From Hyparrhenia diplandra (taxonomy: Eukaryota > Streptophyta > Magnoliopsida > Poales > Poaceae), in contig JADLZK010008579.1 in the NCBI GenBank assembly GCA_015847255.1, positions 1-64,000 of the forward strand: a stretch of 64,000 nucleotides of DNA, given 5' to 3'. Shown here in pieces: positions 47,035 to 63,110 of the stretch. The position numbers and the translations under genes are program-made. The notes under the pieces are model-generated. The model was given only the letters and a program-made list of their open reading frames with translations, ran no database searches and was not told the DNA's origin. Position 1 is the first letter of the stretch. Each line of letters starts with the position of its first letter.

Positions 47035-48165
47035 CGATGGAAGCCGAGGGGGTGTTGAATAGGCTTATCCCTAAAAAACGACCTGTCAAAACTTAAACAC
47101 GGTTGTCGGTGCGGCACCGCCGCGTGCAATAGACGTAACAGAATAGAACCGAGTGATCGGCAGTTTAGGTGCGGCAATCGCCGCGTCCCCTGAGCGGCAC
47201 TGCCGCGTGTGACTGAACCCGAACTGCACCAAATTGAATCTGAGAGCTGGAGTTTGATGCTTGTGGTTCCTACTTGTTCCTGCACACAAATACTTCACAG
47301 AGAGCTAACCAAATATGACAGAAACGTAGCAACAAAGTAGATCGGGACGAAACCCTAGCTCACAAGAGTAAATATGCAAGAATGTGAAGAACACAAGTGA
47401 CACAAGGATTTATCCCGTGGTTCACCGTCGCCACAAAGGTTGGGTTACCTCCACGTTGTTGAGGTTGCCAAGGCTTAGCTTGCCACAAAGGCTTGCTTTT
47501 TCCCTCGTTCACAAGTCTTGGGAGCAAACCCTAGAGATGTGCGTTAATGTATTGATTTGTGTGAGGTTACAAACCTCCCAAGGCTGCCACACGAAGGGAG
47601 CAAGCTCAAGGGCGACGCCTAGCCGTCTAGGAGCAAGCTCCAAGAGTAAAGAACCCTAGGGTTCCGGCCAAACGTGAACCAAATGCTCTTTTGAGTGGGG
47701 GAAGTAGTAGATCCGGTCTCCAATCGAAGTTTGCTGCCTTTTCTCTCAAGAATCCGTGGTGGGAAGTGAGAGATTGAGTGGGGAGCTCAAGGTGCTTCAA
47801 TGGAGGAGTGAGAGAGAGAGCAAAAGGTGAGTTCCCCGGCTTTTACGCTCAAGGTAGGAGATGAAGTGAACCGGTGACCGTTGTGGGAGGAGTAGGAGTG
47901 ATATTTATACCCGACCGTCCCAATGGTCGGTTTAAGTGTGGCACTCGCCGCGCTTGATGCTTGCGGCACTACCGCACCAAACGTCGCGGCACCGCCACGC
48001 CCGCCAGGACAACGAAGAGTAAAACGTGTTGATTGCTGACTGTTTTGGCTAGGAGTTGTGTTTTTGGCTGGATTGGAGTTTTGAGCATTTAGTCCACATG
48101 TAGCCAAGAGTCCTAGGATCCCTCTTGATAGTACGGCGTTTCCTAAACTCAAGATTCAAAATATG
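47035..48165. mobile_element. Unclassified repeat nested in the CACTA remnant
   Basis: It begins near GAAGCCGAGGGGGTGTTGAATAGG and contains AGGATTTATCCCGTGGTTCA and CCACGTTGTTGAGG, phrases common in grass repeats of LTR-retrotransposon type. GCGGCACCGCC-like repeats recur (47110, 47170, 47940, 47990). No coding domain is seen. Boundaries are approximate. Confidence 0.45.
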
Positions 48166-48434
48166 AAATAATTTAGACGCCTTGATCCGGAAACACCACC
48201 ATCTATGCCTTTGGACCTGTACATCAACTCCTCATTTTATTTCCTGCATATCATCTCCACAAATCTCATTAGTCCCCTAATTCGGTGGTCATCAACGCCA
48301 AAAACCCACATAGAGCTTGATTGCACTTACACCCTTCGCAGGCGGCTCGTGTTACCAACCGCCCCTACTCAAGACAACTATAGGGGGCGACTAATAATAT
48401 AAACCGCCCCTATAATTCGATATTGTAGGGGTGG

Positions 48435-49145
48435 TTAAATCCAAAACCTCCCTACACTGGATTTGGCGCCAAAAAATTCAAAATTAAAATATATATAACC
48501 GCCTGTACAGTGCCATTTCCGCCAAAAATATATATAACCCTTGTCAACACCATACACAGTTTCCTTCGATGCTGCTCTCACCCTCTCTAGGTTTTCTAGA
48601 CCTTTCACGATCTTCCGTAATATTTCTGGTCCAAGGGCATTAAGCATTTCATTCAAATAATCACCGTCATCTTCATCCCTGACACATGCTCCGGCATCAT
48701 TTTCAACACCACCTTTATCCCTACCATCCCCGACATGTGCTCCGTCAGCATTATCAACGACATCTGTGTCCATACCATACCAACCATCACCATCTCGTAG
48801 TTCATTGTTAGACTCGGGGTTCCTTTGTGGTTCAAGCTCTTCTAAATCTTTGGGACAAGCGCTCTAGGGTTTCGGAGTTATCTCCTAGATCATCGAAGTC
48901 GACATCATCAACAACATTTTCACCATGATAAATCCAGATTATGTAACCCTTAACAAATCCTCATGTAATCAAATGTGATCTATTGCTCTCCACATCTCTC
49001 CATGCTATCCGGGTTTTTGCAATCGCGACACTGACATATATTATTGAATCAGTGTCAATGTCTTAGCATGATTCTCAGCGGCTTCAATAAATTTATCCAG
49101 CTCATGAAAACCTCGCCTTCCACCTTAACGTGCCATACATCCAAG
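48435..49145 (-). pseudogene. CACTA TNP2 transposase N-terminal fragment
   Basis: On the minus strand the pieces LDKFIEAAENHAKTLT (near 49100), VRCRDCKNPDSMERCGEQ (near 49020) and a degenerate GYTIW-like stretch match the transposase-associated domain. Then comes DTDVVDNADGAHVGDGRDKG and a block with LNALGPEILRKIVKGLENLE, typical of the region before the TNP2 catalytic domain. Stops and frameshifts occur, and the catalytic part is deleted. Confidence 0.7.
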
Positions 49146-49150
49146 CCTAC

Positions 49151-49862
49151 CTGTACTCCATCCTTCAGGACAACAATTAAAGAAAATACATCAAATGACT
49201 AATATACAATTTTAAACATCTTTAGCTTTTGTGACTTGATCACACGCACCACTGTGCTAGAAAAGAACTACAATTTTTTTCTGATTAAAAAGTATAGTTT
49301 ACTAACTAAGATAAATTAAATTTTGATTGTATCACTATATCCATTATAATAAACTCCTCAAAAACTGGATCCCACATAGATATATTTATATAATCTTTTT
49401 AATAATTTTCTATTTCATGAAAATATAACATTTTCTTTTGTTGAGTACTTGCGACATTCTAGGTCCAAGAAAAAATATCTCACCTTGAAAAGACAAATGC
49501 TCTAGGTTAAGATGAACAAATAATTTAGGATAAAAAAAAATTAGGTTCACGTGAATGGTAGTGTAATATCCATGAAATTGAATAAATGGTCGATTTAAAA
49601 GCTATGAAAATAACATAAACAGAACAACAATAAAAGGTACAACAAAGCATAAACATAAATAAATACAAGACATAAGAAAAACAAAAAATAATACAGGGCA
49701 TAAAATGTATAGAGAAACAAAACAAATGAATCACTTAAATATTAAAACAAAAACAAAAACATAGAACAAGACATAATAAAAACAAAAAAATACAAGAAAT
49801 AAAAAAAGTGTGTCACATGGATACTACTCAAACAACTTAAAGTATATCATAGAATAAAAAAA
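49151..49862. other. AT-rich spacer
   Basis: Low-complexity A-rich sequence (ACAAAAACAAAAAC-type runs near 49740). No gene seen. Confidence 0.4.
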
Positions 49863-49865
49863 TAT

Positions 49866-50909
49866 CACTACTAGACAAATGAACTTCCGTGGCGGGTAAA
49901 AACGATTTTCGGTGGCGGTTTTCGTACCCGCCACGGACGGAAGGTCACAGAAAATACGAGAACTTCGGTGGCGGTTTTTGCCCGCCACCGTTAATAGAAA
50001 AAAATTAAAAAAAGAAAAAGCTCGCACGAAACCCTGCGGGCCCGGGCCCGCATCCGGGGCCCGTTAGGGCTGGGACGCCGGGCGGCGCCGCCAGAGTCTC
50101 GCGCGACCGTCGGGGAGCCGTCCTCTCCCGCGCCGGATCTCCGCCGCCAGGGTCCCACGCCGCCCCGAGGGAGCCGGGATACCGCGGGCGCCGCCGTAGG
50201 GTGCTCGAGCTCGCCGTGACCGCCGGATCCGGCCGCTTTGGCGCCGCCGTAGGGTGCTCGAGCTCCGCCACGACGCCGGATCCGCCATGGACGAGCGGCC
50301 GAGAGGCCATGGACGATGTCGAGCCCTAGATCCGCCGGCCGAAGCGTTGCCGCCGGATCTGGCCGCCTCCCCGCGCCGCCCCGCGGCCGCGCTTCGGGAC
50401 GCCACCGCCAAGGCGGACGATGTTGAGCCCAGATCTACCCGCCGAGCCCCGAGCCCGAGCGCGCCGCCGGATCCGCCGCCTCCCCGCAAGGACTGACCGC
50501 CGCCCCGGGGCCAGCGAAGCCGCCACTGCCGCCGAAAGGCGCCGCCGCCGCTCAAGGAGCACCGCCCCGCTTACGCGAGCGCCGCTAGAGGGAGGGACTG
50601 CATGGAGGAGGTGGCGTCGGTGGTTGGGAGAGAAGGAAGGGGAAGGAGCGTCGGTGGTTGGGAGAGAACGAAGGGGAAGCCGCGGCCGTGGATGGGAGAG
50701 AAAGTTGCGGAAGGGAAAAGTTATTGGGCCGAGAATGGGCTGTTTGGGGCCTCGATTATCTGTGTTGGGCTAATTAAAAAAAACCGCCACGGTTATTTTA
50801 AAAAAACTGTCATGGTAAATCAAGCCATTTTTCCGTGGCGAGTTTTCTCAAATGTTCGCCACGTAAAATAAAAATCCAAACACCACGCAAAATCAATCCT
50901 GTAGTAGTG
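49866..50909. mobile_element. Complete non-autonomous CACTA element with GC-rich cargo
   Basis: It starts CACTACTAGACAAATG and ends CAATCCTGTAGTAGTG, so both termini read CACTACTA or CACTACTAC inward. TAT flanks it on each side (49863-49865 and 50910-50912), the three-base target duplication of CACTA elements. Subterminal repeats on CGGTGGCGG/CCGCCACGG fill both ends (49885-50000, 50780-50870). The middle 0.75 kb (about 50025-50760) is very GC-rich with frames of up to 163 codons (minus) and 117 codons (plus), and none is recognised. No transposase is present. Confidence 0.85.
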
Positions 50910-50912
50910 TAT

Positions 50913-52348
50913 CTCACCGATGCTATGTGAATAATCAAATGAGCATTGTGGAATGTCCTAGTTATACAACATGAACATCTCTAAATATAACATGAAATTT
51001 CTTATTGGTATATGGTATAAATAAAAAATATATTTTATAGAATATCACATGTATATAAAATATAAACATCATATGTACATTACATGAATATCACTTGTTC
51101 CTCATGAAATACAAAAATAAGAAATTAATATAAAATTAATTTTTAAAATATAAATATAAATATAAATGGAAATCAGAATATAAAAATCTAAGAAATTATA
51201 TAAAGAGAAATTAAGAGGGAGGAAAAGAAATAGAAGAAAAAAGAAAAGGGAAAACAAAAATAGAATATAAAGGAAAAATATATAAAAAGATAAAGGAAAT
51301 GAAAATAAAAGGATAGGAAAAGGAAAAGGAGAACGCACTTACTTGGACATCGGTGCTGATGTTTGCCCCTCACTGAATCATGTATTCTCGTGTGTGTCAC
51401 TGCTCTGGCTGATCGTGGGCTGCCGCACTAGCTCACTACTCCCGGCCCAATATCAGACACTAAGGTCAAATTACAATTTAGAAAGAGGCATTACAATTTA
51501 GAAAGAGGCATTATTGGTTGCTAGAGACACCGTCCGACTGATGGGACGCGAAGTTTTTTGCACCTATATTCTCACTGAACTCCTCGACTGTAGCATAACT
51601 ACTCGATAGCATGCATGTTAAGACGATGGTGGTTACGACCTTCCTTACTCTCTTTAGTTAGACCTTTGGTGGACAAAGCTTGTTTATACATTTGATCAAA
51701 GAGATCATAGCTCTAATCAAAATATCTATTGTTACAACAAATTGAACCATCTATTTTAGGTGGCTCTAAACATCTTGATATAACCATTTACATTCGTCAC
51801 AACCTTACTACTTAATCATTGTATGATGTGAAAGCTTGATCATTGTTGATAGAGACGTCTAAACTCGTTGACCCACGCTATTCGTACTTGCAAATATTGA
51901 ACTATCAATGAGCACCTATAAAAAGCTATCAATGTACTTAACCCTCCCGTATACTCCTTGAATTTTAAATGTAAGTATTTTAGTTTTATTTTAAGTCATA
52001 CTTCTCTAATTTTGATCAAATTTACTAAAAATTTGTTAATCTATGAATTATATTTTATTTTTTCTCGCTTAAATATACTTTCCTATTAGTTTGTTTGAAA
52101 CACGAGAATACCTCATGTATAAAGCCGGCCGTGTTGCCGGCCAGCCGGTTTACAGGCGCCTTTGCTGTCAAAATTTATAATTTGAACAGGTCCAGTGCTT
52201 ACTTTAATGGCCACTGGCCGCGCATCCAAGCTGTCCGGACTTGGCACCCCAAGCTAACCATGCTGCAGTTTTAAGTACTACAAGTGTCACACGCTTTTGC
52301 ACGGCATCATCACCATCTCTCATTCTCTCCCTCCTTGCATTGTTCCTC
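50913..52348. other. Spacer and promoter region of the HSD gene
   Basis: AT-rich to about 52100, with a purine-rich low-complexity run (51180-51335). A Stowaway-like fragment (CTTGAATTTTAAATGTAAGT) lies near 51957. The last 150 bp before 52349 include a CT-rich leader. No TATA box could be fixed. Confidence 0.35.
51471..51510. repeat. Perfect 20-bp tandem repeat
   Basis: TTACAATTTAGAAAGAGGCA occurs twice head to tail. Confidence 0.95.
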
Positions 52349-55300
52349 ATGGATCTTTATCTTGTTTTCCATAGCGTGGTGATGCATATCTCTGCCGCAA
52401 TTATCATCTTGATATACATCCCTCTCTCTATACCGGTGAAGCTGTTCATGTGGGGGGTGGTGAAACCGCTGAGGAAGGAGGACCTGAGAGGCAAGGTCGT
52501 GCTCATCACCGGCGCCTCCTCCGGCATCGGCGAGGTCAGTTATCAGTGCTAGCTACCGCTCATTGTCAATTCCTATGCATGAATTTAATTGTGTGAGCGC
52601 GCACACACAGGCAGTCAATTGATCCGGCTCAATCATGCACAAATGCTCATTCGATTTATTAGACTCCAGAGAGATTGCAGTTCGTTCTTTCTTTCTGAAA
52701 TTTCATTACTACAAAAACGATTCGTAGGAATGCTAGTTTTTTTAGGAGCAGCTCACTGTGCTGCTCCAGGGCCCTACAAATAGCATACAGTATAGGCTGG
52801 TAATAATAACCATCCCTACAAATCGACACATTTGTAGGGAGTGATTCAATCACCAACCGCCTCTCTTTGGAACTATTTTTAGGGTTGTTGGTGATTGAGC
52901 CACCCCTATAGTGGCAACTTCGTATAAATGTTGCAGCCACCACATTTTTCTTCTCGGGTCATTCATTCCAACCCGAGCAAAAAGGTTGTGGGGGCTTAGG
53001 CATCTGCCAAAAATTGCTCTACTAAGGGGTGGAGGTTTTGTTCTTATTTACTTTGGTGAAGAGGTTGTAGTAGGTAAGAAAATGCTATCCCAAACATTTT
53101 TTTTAGTTTTAATGCTTAGTTAGTGAGTAATTAGATTTGTTTTTCTCTCTCATCTATGGTGCTTGAGCTATACAATGAGCAAATTAGACCCTAGTTTTGA
53201 AGGTAGTAGGGCAGATTAGTTTGAGGATTGGATTACACTTCTTTATTGGTCGATCTTGTATGATTTTTAGTGGAGTATTAGTAAGTTTCATGGATGTTTC
53301 ATGTACATCTAGATCTGGATTCGGGGTTTGTTTTACATTAATTTTATTTTTGTGTAAAAACATTTAAAACGAAATGGGACCAAGTTTACATGAAGGTTAG
53401 TGGGCAAATATTAATTGTTGCAAATTATTGTTTTTGAAATTGTTTATTATAATTAAGAAATGCATATTTTTAATTAGTTATGAATAAGTAGGTCATTAAT
53501 TAATTATTCTATAGCATTGCGTTTGATATCAAATTTGTTTTTTTCTTATTCGTGCTTTTCACACGAAGAAAAGAGAAGGTGCTCTTGGTAGCACTAGAAT
53601 CTCCGGCCGGTACGGTCCAAAATCCTTGGTTCCCTTTGGAGAATAGCTCGACTTCTCGTTATCATTATAATTATACGGAAATCACCCACAGACATACGCG
53701 TCTCACAATATATGCATGCATGTACAACGACTCTGGTCACCTATAGATCGACGATGATGATGAGCCAACAGATATTCTAGTTGACAAAGTCGCTACTACT
53801 AGGCCATATATATGAACATCATGGTCTATTTGTTAATAATTAACGTTACCTGCCACTTAAAGTAAGATAACGGAACTAACGAAAGTACACAGGCTGACTC
53901 CGGCATTTTACAAATGCCATTAATAAAGAATGTGTATAGTTAGCTAGGTTTAGTGGACCTATATGTTACATAGCAGTGGGTATTAGAATTACTCTAGAAT
54001 TTGTTTAGATATTATACGGTCGACACTTGAGTGTCGATTTCTGTTTGTCGTCGTTTAAGGAAACCCGACGTCTGCACGGGATGAATTGTGCCTGCAGGAG
54101 CTTGCGTACCAGTACGCGAAGAAAGGCGCGTGCCTTTCGCTGGTGGCACGGAGGAAACAAGCGCTGGAGGGCGTCGCGGCGACCGCCCTGGAGCGTGGCG
54201 CGCCGGACGTTCTAGTCATTCCGGCCGACGTCTCCGACGCGGAGCAATCAAGGCGCGCCGTCGAGGCCACCATCGCTCACTTCGGCAAACGTACGAGACC
54301 GACTCTGTATTGCTACTCTATATATCTCTCCATCCTGCTCATGGTCCGTCAGATTTTCATGTCTGCGTTACTATAATGTATGTGTGTGTGGTTCAGTGAA
54401 CCATCTAGTCGCCAATGCCGGGATCTGGTCCAGCTGCTTCTTTGACGAAGTCACCAACATAACTGGGTTCCACAAAATGATGGTAAACCAATCAACATTA
54501 AGCAACTACAATCTATGTAATATGAGATTCAAAGTGGGTGAAGCTTCTGACATGTATGCATGTGTGTGTCCATATATATCCTGTAGGATGTGAACTTCTG
54601 GGGCTCTGTCTACCCAACCTACTACGCCTTGCCACACCTCAAGGCCAGCAAAGGAAAACTCATCGTGTCTTCCTCCACAGCCGCGACGGCGCCAACATCC
54701 AGGTTGAGCTTGTACAATGTAAGCAACGAAACAGTACATATACACATAGACACCTATATATATAGCTAATTAAGAAAACAGAGAAACTCTATGTGGGTGC
54801 AACACAGTTGTTTCTTTCACCTAAATCCAAATGGCTTCTGAATATCGATTAAATCTTATATGTCTGCAAACACAACAGGCTACCAAGGCAGCGCAGCTGA
54901 GGTTCTACGAGACACTGAGATCTGAGCTTGGCTCGGAGGTTGGGGTGACTATACTGACGGCCGGATTCGTAGAATCTGAGATGACCAAAGGCAAGGTGAT
55001 CCAAAATGACGGCGACGTCGCCGTTGACCTGGAGGCCAGAGATGTAAGTTGCAACAAACTAAGCAGCTGTATATTTAGTTATCTCAAGTAGCAAACCTTC
55101 CAACGTGAGGGACATGTCGTTTGCAGGTGCAGATTGGGGTGTTCCCAGTGGCCCGTGTGGACAAACTGTGCGAGGTAGCCTTGGACGGCATCCAGAGAGG
55201 GGACTGGTACGTGACATGGCCGTCGCTGTACCGGCCGATACCACTCATTGCCTGCCTCGCCCCCGAGGTCCTCAGCTGGCAGTCCTACGCCTTGTACAAC

Positions 55301-55450
55301 TCCAAAGAGGGGAGGCCACCGCTGAGCCAGAGAATGCTGGACGCCACCGGAGCCAAGCGCTTCTACCCACGGTCGCTTCGGCATCATCCGGATATCAAGA
55401 CGGATGGGGCTCATCACAAACAAGATATCGATGCAGCGTCAAATGTGTAG
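52349..55450 (+). CDS. 11-beta-hydroxysteroid dehydrogenase-like (HSD/steroleosin family)
   Basis: This is a short-chain dehydrogenase of the plant HSD family, NADP(H)-dependent, typically on oil bodies or ER and acting on sterol or brassinosteroid-type substrates. The six exons are 52349-52534, 54098-54290, 54397-54482, 54587-54718, 54879-55043 and 55127-55450, all GT-AG. The frame is intact (361 residues). Residues 10-35 form a hydrophobic hairpin-like anchor with prolines P25 and P29, as in steroleosins. TGASSGIGE (residues 54-62) is the cofactor-binding glycine motif, NHLVANAG the structural Asn motif and VSSS the catalytic serine region. LYNATK gives the catalytic Y198 and K202. The C-terminus holds GDWYVTWPSLYR and a polar tail. 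The ATG at 52349 is chosen because it gives the family-like MDL start. The 1.56-kb first intron holds a CACTA-like MITE. Confidence 0.95.
52690..52925. mobile_element. CACTA-like MITE in HSD intron 1
   Basis: The left part ATTACTACAAAAACGATTCG is followed by subterminal motifs CCTACAAAT and its complement ATTTGTAGGG. It ends in a complementary CACCCCTATAGTGGC region. The termini are degenerate (CATTACTAC in place of CACTACTAC), so the boundaries are estimated. About 235 bp and non-coding. Confidence 0.5.
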
Positions 55451-58950
<3,500 letters not shown>

Positions 58951-59101
58951 GGGGCGGAGCTACGTTATTTACAGGGGTGCCTAGGCACCCCCAAAATTCA
59001 AAAAAATCATTTATAAAAATAGATTTTCACCATTGTTTTAAACTAAACTTTCATATCTATAAGAGCAAGGCACCCCCACTATTTTGCTCTAGCTTCGCCC
59101 C
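58951..59101. mobile_element. Short MITE with GGGGCGGAGCTA ends
   Basis: The left end GGGGCGGAGCTA (58951-58962) and the complement of the right end TAGCTTCGCCCC (59090-59101) form a 12-bp inverted repeat with one mismatch. The inner GGTGCCTAGGCACCCCC hairpin and GCACCCCCACTATTTTGC are frequent in grass MITEs. It is 151 bp and non-coding. Confidence 0.6.
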
Positions 59102-61900
59102 TAGGGGTAGTTCTAGTCCTACTTAGATGCAAAGAAGGTCCCCCGAGCCGAACTCAGGAGGTACTTTTATACAAAGTCCAGGTGGGTTGTCTTAATTCTT
59201 CCGAGAGTCATCATAGCATTGCTCCGTTCCTCCATCATCATTGGGCCGGGACCAGGGGCCCACTACCAATAGATACCTCAATGGGGTACCCTATCGGCCC
59301 TGTATCGACAAGGACATCCACTCCTATGTTTAGATCCTAGTTAAATAGCCTAAGTTCCACCATATTTAGGGGCCATTTGTGGTATGTAGTGGCATCTTTT
59401 TGTAAATACAAGCCATGTATTTGTAAGTCATAATGGTATTTTCAGTACATATAAGCCCCCCACGAGGGCATGAAGATAACCTCCTCTCCCACCTCCCTAT
59501 AAATGGTGAGAGGGATGGTGGGGGTGGATCAGTTAGCTCTCCATCTTCTCCATTTTGTTCTCTCTGTTCGTAATTTCTCCCTATTCGTCCCACAAATATT
59601 TGCTCCCTAAAAACTGTAGGAAATTAGAAAACTTGAAACAACATCAATTTGAATGATGATCAATCTAAAAATGGCAGGTTGCTAGCAAACTTGAAACAAA
59701 AACAATTTGAACCAGATGGAGTATAAAGTCGCACGATGCTTTCCTTCATATTCCCGCCTACTCTTATAATTATCATAGAGTCCATATCTTCAATATTCCT
59801 AGGAAGGTGCTTGCTAGAATTGACTCAAGACAGAATTCAACTTCAAAATTGGTCATTAAGCTCAACATATGAGTGTCAATTATAGGACGACATGTTTCGC
59901 GCACCGAGAAACATGAGGATTTTTTTTCTCTAAACAAATGATGAATATTACAAGAATGAAGAGTTGAGGTCTTCATGACAACTCACACACATAGGTCTCC
60001 AATTAGCTTACTTTAGATAAGCCTACAAATAGTGGGTTTTAGAAATTCTAGATGCCCATCACCTGGTTCATACCTAAAAACATGACTAGCTTAGAACAAA
60101 CTAAAGAGAACTAAAAGAATCAAACATTTTAATATTGGAACCCAAAATTTCTATTTAATAATAGTTGCATTTTTTTGGTCCATGGGTTAATGTAGCCATT
60201 ATGTTCACTTAAAATGAGAGCTAGAACATTTTATGGCAGACTAGAATTAATTTTGTTCGAACATGACACTGACATATGGGCCAAATCCCCTAGAAGAGGG
60301 CCCAAGTAGTGTTAGTAGAGTGACTTGTAAATCAAACCCCCACCAAGGTGTCGCTTGTAAGACATCGTTGTCCATATATAAAGCCAAGAGCAATGAGAGA
60401 AGGGGGTGCTTTTCTTTCCGATACCCAAATGAAAACCTATACGCCTCTCTCGTCACCCCCTCCTATCTTGTTCGGAACCGAGGTTCAAACATTCATGGGT
60501 TTTAAATGAGCAACCCCGTGAAACCTTCGCACGCTAACCAAATCACCTTGCAAGTTTTTGTCCTCGACGATGTATGTGCATGTCATTCTAATGACATCCG
60601 AAGGACATGTCCTTGATGCTTTGACCGGTCTAAGGCCGGATTAACACACGTAAAAGGGAAGGCCAACACCCTTTCTAAGCTATATTTCTGAGAGAAGCGA
60701 AGGTTTGGTCGAGGGTGTGTCCAGCTCCCGGTTTTCAACTTGAATGTCTGATCTCCCAAGATGACCTCCGCCCAATAGCCTGAGTCCAACTGTGACATCG
60801 AACTTCTGAAATTGCAAGAAGGTCCAATCTCGTCAAGTTTGGAGGGGGCGAGGCACATCTGGCTCCATGCATTTGCAACCGGCACCCTTCGGATTTGTGC
60901 CAACACCACTTCTTCTCGATTTTAGTCTCTGACAATCTCTGGCTACCTCTCTCACGAAGATGTGTGTAACACACAACTCCATGAAAGGTTTGACGCAAAT
61001 CTCTCCAAGATAATAATGTTATATTTATGTTGTCGTGCTAACAAAATGGGATTGAATTGAGCCTCTGTATGCTCTCTATCATCCTATAAACCTTCTCTCA
61101 AAATATAATTTTTGAGACTTTTGTACACTAAAACCTCGGCTCTAATTTTTAATCTTGCAAGAAGTCGGAAAGTGCACGCAAATTTAAAGAGTATCTTTAA
61201 TGTGTTGATGAAAGAAGAACCGTATCAGATAAAAGTTGGGTGCATCAACACGTTACGGATACTATAAATTACAATATGGATATCCGTAAATTGATTTTCA
61301 TCTAAATTGTACCCACGCTGTGAATAGCTCCGGATCTCAAAACCAAACATGTACGATGCTTTGCGTATGGATGACCTCAGAGGCAAACACATGGCAAAAG
61401 GCCTTAGAACAGATGCCTAACGAACGATGGCCAACATTCATGCAGACGGACTTGAGAAACTTCTTCTTCTTTCTCGGTGTCCGCCTTCTTCTTTCTACCA
61501 CCGAAGAATGAGGAAGACTAATTTCAAGCTTTTTCTCCCAAGTCCTTCATCATGGCCAGATCTAACCACAATAAAAGGGAGAACAGACTGGAGAAAATTA
61601 TCACATGACGACGACATAATCTCCACCTTGATGTTGCCATCCAGAAATAAAAATCTCCATGTTGTCATGTCAATGAGGATCTTAATGCCACGCTTATCAT
61701 CCTTATCTTCAATGTAGTCGGATTGGAGAAAACAATTCCACCTTACCCTCACCGTTGCTAGAGAGGAGGAGATAAATCACCAGAACCAAGAACCTTGGCA
61801 TGGAGAGACCCTAACCCTAAAGACTCAATTTATTGAAAAAACAACTTATCGAAAAGTGATGGATCCCCACTCCCTCCGGCCTCTTGAAGATCTCTAGATT
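59102..61900. other. Unassigned, retrotransposon-like spacer
   Basis: No coding domain is seen. Two promoter-like spots, CCCTATAAATGG near 59490 and CATATATAAAG near 60372, are followed by CT-rich leaders and resemble LTR promoters. No paired LTRs, primer-binding site or polyprotein are visible. Confidence 0.3.
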
Positions 61901-63110
61901 GGTTTTGGCTAATTAGTGACATCTTTAGGACTAATCTCTCTATGCTAAGTGTTTGTTTTAGTTGGAGATTGGTCAAGCCAAGGTTGGTGCATGATGGTCA
62001 TGGTCGATGGATCGAGATGATTCAAATGATGATCAAGTGCATGACTTGAGTGGATCGAGGATCAAAATGGGCTCAAGGCAAAGGTATATCCATAGGGCCA
62101 TTTTGATTTCACACTCAAGACACCATAGAGGGTGTGAGTGATTATAGGATCGATAAGCCGTACTATAAAGAGGGAAAACTATCGTACATATCGGTACTCA
62201 TGTGCCTCTAGGTTCAAAATCATTTGCATGCATTCTAACCTAGAGAGCTAACCCGCCCTTCAAAATTGTTTGTGAAAATGCTAACACATGAGCACATGGT
62301 GATGTACACATGGTGGTGTTGGCACTTTTGCGGAGGCGGTGATGGTTGCAGGGTTGAGATGGGTTTGGGTACCGCTTTCGAGAAAATGAAACGTCTATTT
62401 TCTATTGCGCCGGATGCATCGTGGTGGTGAAAACATGCTAACTCTCGTGCTTAAGTTGGTATACTTGTTGTGTAGCATGTCGGAGTCGAGGCGACGCAAA
62501 ACGGAAACCTCAGCAAAAGTGACCTGCGCGCCGACGCGGCATACGCGAGCGCCCGGGCGCGTCCGGGCGAGTGTTGAGGGGCGGGCTGGGACGCCCGGAC
62601 GCCGTCCGGCGCCTCACGCCCGACGCGGGCTCGATGAGTCCCAATGTCCGCGCGACACGGCGAGGGTTCTCGGCTGTGGTTCGACCGCACGGGCGCTCGA
62701 CGTCGTCACAGCAGCGTCCGGCGCGCGGACGCGGTCCAGAGCATGTCACGGAGGAGTCGCCGACGCGGCGCCGACGCAGACGGCGCGCTGCGCCTGCGCG
62801 CCCGGGCGACGCCAGGTCGCGCTGTTGTGCCCGGCGCTGCTCGGGCGCAGCGCGCCCGGGGCGCGTCCGGCTGACACGTTTTTCAGCCGTGTTTGAATGT
62901 AACGGCTCTATTTCGAATGGGGGCTTATAAATATGTGTTTGGCCGGCCATGGGAAGGTCTCTTGGTCATTCTTACACATTCTAACACCCTTTGAGCTGAG
63001 CAAAACATCCTCCTCCTCATTCCCCTTGCTTGTAAGCATCATTCTAGTGAGTTGAGGTGATTCAACTGCACTTTGCTTTGATCTTTGCATCTAGTGGCAC
63101 TGTAGGCACA
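61901..63110. mobile_element. LTR-retrotransposon-like non-coding block
   Basis: It contains phrases typical of grass LTR elements: GTGTTTGTTTTAGTTGGAG, TCATTTGCATGCATTCTAAC followed by CTAGAGAGCTAAC, a GC-rich CGCGCCCGG-type stretch (62520-62880), and then a TATA-like GGCTTATAAATATG (62923-62936) with a leader. No domain or second LTR is in the window, so this is a class-level guess. Confidence 0.45.

Larger units (their letters stand above)
46905..49150 (-). mobile_element. Deleted CACTA (En/Spm) element with nested insertion
   Basis: The left terminus CACTACTACAGACGTC is followed by subterminal repeats built on GTAGGGGCGGTT in both orientations (46925-47015). The same motif returns at 48340-48470. 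In between, about 47035-48165 is foreign sequence. A TNP2-type transposase fragment (48435-49145, minus) runs straight into the subterminal repeats, showing an internal deletion. I could not find a matching right terminus, so the right boundary is approximate. Confidence 0.65.

Noticed and set aside
49540..49560. GGTAGTGTAA near 49552 as the right end of the CACTA remnant
   Set aside because: Its complement CACTACCATTCACG does not match the left terminus CACTACTACAGACG beyond six bases, and no subterminal repeats precede it.
62405..62950. Overlapping frames of 119-163 codons on both strands
   Set aside because: Extreme CG-rich repeat sequence in an LTR-like block. The translations are Arg/Ala-rich with no domain.
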